Of a stretch of 46,248 nucleotides of DNA, positions 10,811 to 17,695 are shown piece by piece; positions within the stretch are counted from its first letter, which is position 1, and every line of letters begins with the position of its first letter. This stretch comes from Chara braunii (lineage: Eukaryota > Streptophyta > Charophyceae > Charales > Characeae), in NCBI GenBank assembly GCA_003427395.1, contig BFEA01000590.1:127383-173630 (forward strand). The letters are read 5' to 3'. Below the pieces are notes generated by a model that saw only the letters and a list, made by a program, of their open reading frames with translations, was not told where the DNA came from and did not search any database. The translations under genes and the position numbers were made by a program.

Positions 10811-11022
10811 AGGGCACGGCTGAGACCTGGAGGGAGAGTGCAGTTGAGGAATACAATCAGCAGACCACTACAATGATGGAACACGCGCTGTCCCTTATGA
10901 GAAGTCATACAAAAATCGAGTACACATACTTTCTGAACGACAGGAATGGAAAGTTATGTGCCATCATGACTTCNNAAGGTANTGTTGAGGAAGNAAGGAG
11001 GACCGTTGGCAGCCAACTGTGA
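10811..11022 (+). CDS. LTR small ORF, type B domain
   Basis: Open after a TAG near 10808; the first ATG is at 10873 and the frame ends at TGA 11020. TWRESAVEEYN, a helix (MMEHALSLMRSH), KIEYTYFLNDRNGKL and VEEXRRTVG align with the minus-strand frame at 35325-35579 (GWEEKVAHDL, VMKHALTLVKD, MIEYTYYIHGSDGRL, IEEARRVVAG). It overlaps the next LTR frame by a few bases. Function unknown. Confidence 0.5.
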
Positions 11023-11849
11023 GCGTTTTGCCTCTGAACAGGAACACCTCACTTTATCCTGNCATTCANCAATCAGTTATTATGAGTGATCAGTTCAGTN
11101 ATCAGTTTTTCAGNAATCANTTTNCTGCNGTCAGTTTGGCAGCCACTCAGGGATCATCTAGTCAGTTTGTACGGGCAGGAGTACTCATGAGCACAGTTCA
11201 GTCTGCTCCGGTCAGTGAGTCAGTACTGGTCAGCCTCAATCGAATCTCATGCAAAGAGGCATTCCATTATCGGTATGTTAGTGTCATTGGTTTCAGGCAG
11301 GGAGATCTGTGAATCTTCNTTGTCCAGANCAGTTTCNNTGATGGCACTATCCACGATCTGAGGCCTTACCTGAAGAAGGGCAAGGAGACTCATGAGCTTT
11401 TTGATCCAGTCTGGATCTCATCCACTGAATACCTTGAGCAGAGAGAGAGGGAGCTTGATGAGAGTGGGACTACGTTGATTCGCAGCTTTATGCCGATGCT
11501 TTATACTGACTATCCTAGGCCTCCGGTCCCTTCTCTTCTCACTGATGGCACGAGTTGGCTGGATGTGATTGGTCTGGCAAAGAGGTATATCTCTCCTGCA
11601 GTNATCGACATTGAGGCGTTGACAGAGCCCACCAAGTACCCCTACCTTAGACGAGGAGTCTTTTCAGTGGATGNACCGCCTACTTTGTGGGAGGAGTTTT
11701 GCTCCATGGTTGATTATCGTGTCATGTGCCTTGGATGGTCGTGTTCAGAGCTTGCTGGCTACAGGTGGCTTTTTGTCACGAGGCCTCAATCTCAGATTGT
11801 ACATGGGCGTGGGTCTCGACACCAGAGAGGAGTAGTGAAAAGAGATTGA
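11019..11849 (+). CDS. Main LTR-encoded ORF, type A domain, with one in-frame TGA
   Basis: A 276-codon frame open except for TGA at 11310. N-terminal Ser/Gln-rich leader, then SLNRISCKEAFHYRYVS, IHDLRPYLKKGKETHE, a helix (EYLEQRERELDESGT), YTDYPRPPVPSLLTDG, SWLDVIGLAKRY, and a C-terminal part with LWEEFCSMVDYRVM. It aligns end to end with the minus-strand frame at 34562-35035 (YDLRPYLKKGKEAHE, YLKQRERELDESGT, VDYPRPQVPFLLTDG, LWEEFCAMVDFHIM). It is paralogous to the ORF at 12657-13070 just inside the element (FPYRYE, VYDIRPYIKEEG, GTNWLPIIN). The diverged copy has ACA where this copy has TGA. Unknown function; protein coding in an LTR is unusual. Confidence 0.65.
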
Positions 11850-12126
11850 GAGACGAACTTGAGGGATGAGTGAGGACTCTTGAGAGGTGCTGACCACGCT
11901 CGTTTATGTGTACTTTCTGAGATTATTANGAGTTCTCATTCTTCCTTCACTCGATTGCTTCTGTTTGCTCGAGTCAGTCGGTCTTGTTTTTTTTTCTTGC
12001 TTGATGATTCCCATTGTGGACGTTTTGTCACAGTTCTCAAAATCAGATTGACATAATTGACGCATGCATAGCACCCCATAATTTTATGATTATTGTTTGT
12101 ATTAATTCTCTGTTGTTCCGAATCAA

Positions 12127-12132
12127 AATAAA
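12127..12132 (+). promoter_or_regulatory. Putative polyadenylation signal in 5' LTR
   Basis: AATAAA about 190 bases before the LTR end, within the best-conserved block of the LTR. It is kept at 31561-31566 in the 3' LTR and, on the minus strand, at 34188-34193 in the inverted relative. Confidence 0.55.
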
Positions 12133-12324
12133 AGATTCCTAAGACCGGGGACCGGTGAAGATCGCAATTGAAGGGTCTCGCTCGAAGCCGAACGTACACA
12201 ACAAGAAGGGATTTGCATTATTTAAATTATTTTATTTATTGCTATTACATACAAATTAATGCGTGACAACCTGTTGGCTTTCCGGTTGCCCTTAGAAGCT
12301 CGACTGGAAAAAGTGCGACAAAAA

Positions 12325-12342
12325 TGACGCCGTTGCCGGGGA
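12325..12342 (+). promoter_or_regulatory. Primer binding site (tRNA-Asp type)
   Basis: TGACGCCGTTGCCGGGGA differs by one base from TGGCGCCGTTGCCGGGGA, the tRNA-Asp-complementary primer site known from Athila-type and other plant Ty3/gypsy elements. It lies four bases after the LTR end, where minus-strand DNA synthesis would be primed. The single difference is G to A. Confidence 0.85.
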
Positions 12343-12656
12343 CATGAAAAGATTTTTGTGTCCGGAACGAACCTGGGTCGTCATCATCTTTGAGCCTTGA
12401 TTAGGACGTGAGAACTGTTGACATTTTTGTGAGCTTGAAGTTATTTCTATCATTCTCACTAAGTCCCGATTTTCTTGAGAATCACGACTACTGACTGTGA
12501 TTTATTTCTTCCTTGTGTGAGGTGTCACACTGGATCGGGAAAAAGGAAATTGATGTTATTGACTGGGGAGAATCGAGCTTGATACCAAGTATGCCCGATT
12601 ATCACCCAATACGCTGAAAAGAATCGAAAGGAAGAGAGTGAGACGGAGCGAGACAA

Positions 12657-13070
12657 ATGCTGGTCGACGGTATTCTGAAAGAATTATCTAAATTTACTAC
12701 AAGAGGGATATTTCCTTACAGATATGAGGCTTGTTGGGGCTATCACTCTTGTGGTTCAACCATCTGCGTAGTGCTGACTCACTTCTTGGAGGGAGATGTC
12801 TATGATATCCGCCCATATATCAAGGAAGAAGGCAACAATGATGGTGAGGATTTTAATTGGTTTTGGGAGATCGTGATCCAATTTATTTATGACGAAAAGG
12901 CAGACTTGATCAAGCAAAAGAAGAAAGTGGAATGGGGTATAATGCCAGTAATATACAAGACTGTTCCAATCTCTCCTATACCTGATAGTTATTGTCATGG
13001 TACTAACTGGCTGCCGATAATCAACATGGTATTGACAAGAAAGAAAATAAGCGGTGGTCATGAGAGCTGA
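12657..13070 (+). CDS. Small ORF 1 of pre-gag chain, type A domain
   Basis: A 137-codon ATG frame, the first after about 310 bases of leader. Order: helix (ILKELSKF), FPYRYEACWGYH, strand pair (ICVVLTHFLEGDVYDIRPY), helix (IVIQFIYDEKADLIKQKKK), strand, then GTNWLPIINMVLTRKK. It is the closest internal relative of the LTR ORF at 11019-11849 (FHYRYVS, HDLRPYLKKG, GTSWLDVIGLAKR), which implies a duplication between LTR and internal region. It overlaps the next ORF by 11 bases. Not a known Gag, Pol or Env domain. Function unknown. Confidence 0.7.
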   Translation: MLVDGILKELSKFTTRGIFPYRYEACWGYHSCGSTICVVLTHFLEGDVYDIRPYIKEEGNNDGEDFNWFWEIVIQFIYDEKADLIKQKKKVEWGIMPVIYKTVPISPIPDSYCHGTNWLPIINMVLTRKKISGGHES

Positions 13071-13545
13071 AGAGATTTTAGCAGAAGTAATCAGACAAAG
13101 AAGGTTAAATTTTGGCAGAGGTTCGGGTCCAAGTCAAGAGAAAGTTGAACGTCTCCTAAGGTCGCTGAATACTCTAAGCAAGAGAGAGGCATTTCCGTAT
13201 GAAGTTGTCAGGTATGAGATGGTCGAGAGCGGATGGGAGCAGGAACGATTGTATGTACTGACATTCTATTTCACAGACCTGGATTTCTACGACGTAAGAA
13301 TTTATGCCTCAAAAGAAAGAAGTGTTGATGCAGTGTATGGAAGATGTTGGGAATTTGCAGAAGAGGTAGTACTGAGAGAGAAAGAGAGGCTTGAGAGAGA
13401 GAACAAGTGCTTCACTGGATCTACCCGATTTACTGCCTTCAAGGGATTTCCAGCTCCTCCCTTACCTGATATAAATTTATCAAAAGATGATTGGTTTGCT
13501 GTGATTGAGTTTGCCCAGAAAGCGAAAAGAGGTCAAAGAATCTGA
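13060..13545 (+). CDS. Small ORF 2 of pre-gag chain, type A domain
   Basis: ATG at 13060 inside the end of the previous ORF; 161 codons. SLNTLSKREAFPYEVVRYE, LYVLTFYFTDLDFYDVRIY, a conserved CWEFAEE, a charged helix (REKERLEREN), FKGFPAPPLPD and DDWFAVIEFAQKAKR. It matches ORF 3 over its whole length and ORF 1 and the LTR ORF more distantly. Its stop shares a base with the next start (TGATG, 13543-13547), an arrangement that in many systems couples termination to reinitiation. No known family recognised. Confidence 0.75.
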   Translation: MRAEEILAEVIRQRRLNFGRGSGPSQEKVERLLRSLNTLSKREAFPYEVVRYEMVESGWEQERLYVLTFYFTDLDFYDVRIYASKERSVDAVYGRCWEFAEEVVLREKERLERENKCFTGSTRFTAFKGFPAPPLPDINLSKDDWFAVIEFAQKAKRGQRI

Positions 13546-14135
13546 TGAGTCGAAGTTATGTACCCTTGAGGGAGAAATCTAAGCTCAGACTGACAAGAGG
13601 TCATGAAGGGCTGAGTAGGGTCGAATCAGACAAGGTGTTGAATTCTCTTAATTCTATAGCATGCAAGGCTGTAATTCCTTATGAAATCGTGAGGTATGAA
13701 GCCAGAAATGGATCAGGACAAGAACAAGATAGTCTGTATGTTCTTACATGCTATTTTATTGATCTTGATGAATATGATATTGGGATTTATGTGCCGAAGC
13801 AAAGATTTGATGAAAGTCGAAAAGGTGCGTGTTGGCAACGAGCTTCAGATCTTGCGCATGATGAGAAAAGGAGATTAGAGCGGGAAGGAAGAAACTTCTC
13901 CTTTAGTACCTATGTCAGACCTTTTGTTGGGATACCATCACCGNATCTTGCGCATGATGAGAAAAGGAGATTAGAGCGGGAAGGAAGAAACTTCTCCTTT
14001 AGTACCTATGTCAGACCTTTTGTTGGGATACCATCACCGCCTGTTGAGGGACTCGCGTTCCCAAGAGACAATTGGTATGCCATGTTAAAGTTTGCATGGA
14101 AAGTGAAGAGATCCCAAGAAGAATACTCTCAGTAG
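13545..14135 (+). CDS. Small ORF 3 of pre-gag chain, type A domain with internal duplication
   Basis: 196 codons starting in the TGATG overlap with ORF 2. SLNSIACKAVIPYEIVRYE, LYVLTCYFIDLDEYDIGIY, CWQRASDLAHDEKRRLERE, VGIPSPP and DNWYAMLKFAWKVKR align with ORF 2. A 96-bp segment (13849-13944) is repeated directly at 13945-14040 with an N at the junction. It keeps frame (32 codons) but doubles the helix and following strand, which the paralogs do not, so the duplication is probably an assembly join rather than biology. Confidence 0.7.
   Translation: MSRSYVPLREKSKLRLTRGHEGLSRVESDKVLNSLNSIACKAVIPYEIVRYEARNGSGQEQDSLYVLTCYFIDLDEYDIGIYVPKQRFDESRKGACWQRASDLAHDEKRRLEREGRNFSFSTYVRPFVGIPSPXLAHDEKRRLEREGRNFSFSTYVRPFVGIPSPPVEGLAFPRDNWYAMLKFAWKVKRSQEEYSQ
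13849..14040. repeat. 96-bp direct duplication with N at the junction
   Basis: 13849-13944 and 13945-14040 are identical except that N at 13944 corresponds to C at 14040. None of the paralogous ORFs has this duplication. Likely a mis-joined overlap between contigs. Confidence 0.8.
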
Positions 14136-14533
14136 TCAGTATAACTACTGTGAAGGGTAGACTCTATGAGGTGATAGGGTGTGATAATCCTTTTGCGATC
14201 CTGAGGTATGAGACTTGTGAGAGAGGGTCCATAATATTTCACATTCAAGTGGTTAAATTCCTGAGTACTGGCAGCCTGGATGTACGAATTTATGTACCAG
14301 CCGGCCTAAAAAAGGAAGATGACTACTTGAAGTGTCAGACAGGTGTTTACATTAGTCTCATAAGAACCAAAGAGTGGCTTGAAAAGTTAAAGAGAAAAGT
14401 CACCTGGGGGAAAGAAGTAAGAGGCTTCCTGAGTTCTCAATTGCTAAGGGATTTGAAGGCAAGAGAGATTGGATACCTCTGTTGGAAGCCATTGCTGAGA
14501 TTGGTAGAGCAAAAGAAAATGACTCCACTGTGA
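14096..14533 (+). CDS. Small ORF 4 of pre-gag chain, divergent type A domain
   Basis: The first ATG in frame is 14096, inside ORF 3; recognisable homology starts near 14140. LRYETCERG, a strand (IIFHIQVVKFL), SLDVRIYVPAGLKKE and a helix (RTKEWLEKLKRK) follow the type A order, but the C-terminal DNW-like block is replaced by KAREIGYLCWKPLLRL. An ATA at about 14144 sits where a start just after the ORF 3 stop would be expected, so the true start may be lost. The stop forms TGATG with the next small frame. Function unknown. Confidence 0.6.
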   Translation: MESEEIPRRILSVVSITTVKGRLYEVIGCDNPFAILRYETCERGSIIFHIQVVKFLSTGSLDVRIYVPAGLKKEDDYLKCQTGVYISLIRTKEWLEKLKRKVTWGKEVRGFLSSQLLRDLKAREIGYLCWKPLLRLVEQKKMTPL

Positions 14534-14634
14534 TGATAAAATCCTTACTCCTGAGTACCTTTGAACACAGATTCGAGATTCCTGATTACGACCAACCTGA
14601 GATCTACCTACCCGATATTGTTTATGATGTTTAA
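14533..14634 (+). CDS. Tiny ORF (33 codons) in pre-gag chain
   Basis: Starts in TGATG at the ORF 4 stop and ends TAA two bases before the next ATG. Rich in Asp/Tyr/Ile/Pro (DYDQPEIYLPDIVYDV). No homology seen to the other small ORFs. Its support is the exact packing between neighbours, so it could be a C-terminal piece of ORF 4 split by a mutation. Confidence 0.4.
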   Translation: MIKSLLLSTFEHRFEIPDYDQPEIYLPDIVYDV

Positions 14635-14636
14635 CA

Positions 14637-14927
14637 ATGTCCAGTTTGACTGAACAGCTGACACTAGAAGTTGTGTTGGAATGTAGAGTAGTCAAGATAG
14701 AAGGGACTCCCCGGATTTCTGACAGAAGTTTTTCTACCATGGATGAGCTTGAGTTTTTGCAGCCTTTCTTAGACCGCATAAGAGATCCTTCCTTGAGAGT
14801 TACCACTGACCAGACTGAGATAAGCTATCTGTTAAAGGTAGTGAAAGTAGGGACTACTGAGAGAGTATCATATCACACTTTTCAGGAACGGGTCTCTCTT
14901 GCAAGAAGGATCAGCAGTGGGCTGTAA
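14637..14927 (+). CDS. Small ORF 5 of pre-gag chain, type B domain
   Basis: 96 codons. Strand (LEVVLECRVVKIEG), helix (MDELEFLQPFLDRIRD), strand pair (EISYLLKVVKVGTTERVSY) and helix (FQERVSLARRI). The layout and several positions match the type B frames of the LTR (9652 and 10811) and of the inverted relative (35325-35579, strand VRVTYTLLR, then IEYTYYI). So both domain types exist inside and in the LTR. The stop abuts the next start (TAAATG). Function unknown. Confidence 0.65.
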   Translation: MSSLTEQLTLEVVLECRVVKIEGTPRISDRSFSTMDELEFLQPFLDRIRDPSLRVTTDQTEISYLLKVVKVGTTERVSYHTFQERVSLARRISSGL

Positions 14928-15092
14928 ATGATGCAATTTGATTATGAGATTATAGATCTGACTCGATATTTTATGATTCAGGGTACTATAAAAGGGTATG
15001 ACAGAAGACTGAGTAGGAATAATGAGAAAGAGTTGATTGAAGATTACATTGGAAGGCTGAGAAGGATTGCACTGCCCTTGATCACTACCTAA
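14928..15092 (+). CDS. Small ORF 6 of pre-gag chain
   Basis: 54 codons, ATG immediately after the ORF 5 stop. YEIIDLTRYFMIQGTIKGYD, then a charged helix (KELIEDYIGRLRRIA). It looks like the strand pair and helix of the same small domain without the rest. No function recognised. About 165 bases separate it from the Gag start. Confidence 0.5.
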   Translation: MMQFDYEIIDLTRYFMIQGTIKGYDRRLSRNNEKELIEDYIGRLRRIALPLITT

Positions 15093-15258
15093 TCGATTAT
15101 TGCTTATACCCTATATGTACAGAACTCTCAAGGGGTAGAGCAGACAAGAGAAAAGAGGAACGAGTCTGTATCTCTTGTGAGAAGAGTGAGAGATTGAAGG
15201 GCAGAGAAGAAAAAAGACAAGAGTCACAGAAAGGGAAGGGAATACTTGAGAAAAGTCT

Positions 15259-16575
15259 ATGGTCAAGAAGGCAGGGCGAGCAAGACCGAGTACATCTGCA
15301 GGGACCAATGAAGAGGCCTTGGTTGGGGTTATACGGGAACTGGTCGAGAGAGTGGATACAATCAAAGGGGGGTAAGATATTGCGAGAGCAAAAAGACCAG
15401 ATGAGAGGATTCCCTGCTTCAGAGGACCTCAAGTTAATGACTTCTTGGATGAGTATGAATTATTTGGACTTAGTTATGGCTGGACAGATAAGCAACGGCT
15501 TAAACACCTTCTATCTTATTGTGACACTGATTCGAGACTGGCAGTTCAGGAATTAATGGAAGGTGCTACTACTTGGGAAGAAGTCAAGGAGAGACTGAAA
15601 AAAAAAATTGAGAAAGATTCAGTTCCGACCACAACGAAGGATCTACTTAACATCAGAAGAGTTAAATACGACACTTTCAATATTTTTCTTCAGACCTTCA
15701 TCCGAACAGCAAGAAGAATTTCATATTTTGACGAAGCTCAGAGATGCCATATATTTTTGACAAACTTTACTGACACTGAAAGGCAAACAGTCCTTAATCA
15801 AGTTCAGCACTATCCTCTCAGATGAGATGAAATGGTTGCAATCATAAGAATTCTACCTACTGTCTCCCATAAGAAATGGTCACTGGATCAGATCAATACT
15901 TTGGTTAAGGATTGGGAGACTGAGAATGGAATAAATAGAGGAAGCAATCTAACTGTTGAGAATATTCTTCAAAAGGTGATGGCTAACTTTATGTCTGCAA
16001 GGCCTGCAACGCATGCTGTGGATGACAGGGGAAAGAAAAAGATTGAAAGTGAGGAAGATGACGACGATGACGATGATAATGAGGGCTATGGCAAGAAAGG
16101 GGATTCTTCCAGACCCAAAAAGAATGGGAAAAATTGTGATCGAGGGAACAGAGAGAGAAGAAAATATGATGAGCATCCTAAGAGGAGTTTCACTTGCTAC
16201 TATTGTGGTGAAAGTGGACATACTACCACCTACTGCAAGCCACTTGAGGAGGATGTAAGGAGTGGGGTGACAAAGAAAGATGCAATGGATCATGTCTGTG
16301 ATAGCTCATGGAATAAGTTGGATCCCAGACATCCAGGAGGTATGAGACTTCTTGCTCTTAAACATGATGAGAAGATGAAAATTAAGAAGAAGAGAAAGAC
16401 TAATGTGAATGTTCATTTTCTCACTGGGGACTTGCCTAATGAACTGGTACAAAGGGCAGATGACCCTTATACCATGATTAAGTTGTCTCTGCAGTCCTTA
16501 ACATTGACAGAGTGTGAGCCAAGTGAGGCATCAACAAGTGAGTCTCCAATTGGAAGGGAACCTTACTTTTCATAA
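15259..16575 (+). pseudogene. gag: Ty3/gypsy Gag (capsid and zinc knuckle), two in-frame stops
   Basis: The frame opens at ATG 15259 with a basic leader and a short helix (ALVGVIRELVERV). The retrotransposon-gag capsid follows: IPCFRGPQVNDFLDEYE, GWTDKQRLKHLLSY, TTWEEVKERLKKKI and FLQTFIRTARRI. Next come an acidic Glu/Asp run (about 16050-16080), a basic stretch, and a CCHC zinc knuckle (CYYCGESGHTTTYC, 16195-16236) that would bind the RNA genome. TAA at 15373 and TGA at 15823 interrupt one continuous frame; the TGA is where YPLR-W-DE would fit. Gag forms the virus-like particle in which reverse transcription occurs. It overlaps the start of the protease frame by about 60 bases in another frame (+1). 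Confidence 0.85.
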
Positions 16576-17695
16576 TCCCTTTGGACTGGTAGAGTCCTTT
16601 TCCAATGAAATGGCTCATTTTCTAGCAAATATGATGTCATTCCATGGTGATCTACCCCCAGAACTTATCATGGAACCTAGTGTTAGGGTTGGTGAAGTAA
16701 GGAACCACCAAACCCGTATGACACCTCAAATGATAGAAGAAAAGAAAAGAAAGAAGGTTGAAAAATCGCTTATCGACATCCTTGATGATCCTGAACCGGA
16801 ACGTTCACTGGAAAAGAATGAACAGGGGAGAAAGAGAAAATTTGTTCCCAAGAGTGATTTGGATGATCGGACAGTGATTTCTGATGTAATTGCTAAGATG
16901 GTGGAAGAAACGGAAGGGACACTGTTTTTCAAGGAAGCAATGACACTAGTACCCAAACTGAGAGAAGAGTTGAAAAGGTTGATTGAGAAAAAGAAAATGA
17001 AAGTTAATTATTTGGGGTCAGTCTTTCCCAACCAAGTGAATAGATCACTGTCAGGTTGTAAGATGAGATTTGCAACCATGGGTTGTGGGCATCTTACAAT
17101 TCGCATTAATCAAGTGAAGATTCTAGCCCTAGTAGATTCTGGGGCAGAGATGATACTTCTTTCACGAAGAACGATGGAAGCATGTAATTTATCTATTGAC
17201 AGACCTGCACAAAACGTACTGAGTAATATTGCAGGAGAGCTGTTCGTGGCAGGATTTATTGATAATTTGCCTATCAAGGTTGGGACAATGACTGTGGAGT
17301 TATTGGGTTTTGTGGTAACGGATCTGGATCATGACTGTATCTTAGGAACCCAATTTTTGCATAGGATGGAGGCGGTCCAATTTTTCAGTCATGAGGGGTC
17401 ATCTTGGATCAGTCTACAGGATCTCGAGACTGCTCAAGAGCAGACCTTTATGGTCGGTACGAAAAATGACTTCAAGCATCAACTATCTGCTAATTCGATC
17501 AGGAGGGAGGAATCTGCTGAAAGAGTTCGGAGACTAAAGGAGGAAGCAAAACGAGAAGCAAAAGAAGAGATTTCAGTGGGAATCAATCAAGTTTCGAAGA
17601 TAATGAGAGCCCTTGGTAAACTCGAGGATGAGGACGGGCAAATTGAAGTCTTCAAGAAACCTGTAGAAACTGCTAAGGAGAGAAGATGGAATTGA
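16514..17695 (+). CDS. pol: Ty3/gypsy aspartic protease region of Pol
   Basis: 393 open codons. After a Glu/Lys-rich linker (RKKVEKSLIDILDD) comes the retropepsin core: ILALVDSGAEMILLS with the catalytic Asp codon at 17135 in DSGA, a flap region (VLSNIAGELFVAGF) and a second hydrophobic block (LDHDCILGTQFLHRM). A Lys/Glu-rich tail follows. The enzyme cuts Gag and Pol into mature parts. The reading frame is +1 relative to Gag, and the true start is unclear because no ATG lies near the overlap (the 16514 codon is GTG). A further frame change near 17680 separates it from RT, where coding continues as EDGIEICIDSPFF in another frame. Confidence 0.8.
   Translation: MSQVRHQQVSLQLEGNLTFHNPFGLVESFSNEMAHFLANMMSFHGDLPPELIMEPSVRVGEVRNHQTRMTPQMIEEKKRKKVEKSLIDILDDPEPERSLEKNEQGRKRKFVPKSDLDDRTVISDVIAKMVEETEGTLFFKEAMTLVPKLREELKRLIEKKKMKVNYLGSVFPNQVNRSLSGCKMRFATMGCGHLTIRINQVKILALVDSGAEMILLSRRTMEACNLSIDRPAQNVLSNIAGELFVAGFIDNLPIKVGTMTVELLGFVVTDLDHDCILGTQFLHRMEAVQFFSHEGSSWISLQDLETAQEQTFMVGTKNDFKHQLSANSIRREESAERVRRLKEEAKREAKEEISVGINQVSKIMRALGKLEDEDGQIEVFKKPVETAKERRWN

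Larger units (their letters stand above)
6484..12320 (+). repeat. 5' LTR of the giant element
   Basis: Matches 25917-31754 almost base for base. It ends in GTGCGACA, four bases before the primer binding site, which fixes the LTR end well. Unusually for an LTR it holds at least five short open frames (near 6763-7076, 8891-9118, 9652-9897, 10811-11022 and 11019-11849) and three tandem-repeat blocks. AATAAA lies at 12127, about 190 bases from the LTR end. Stretches between the frames (7080-8890, 9900-10800) show no gene that I can support. Confidence 0.92.
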
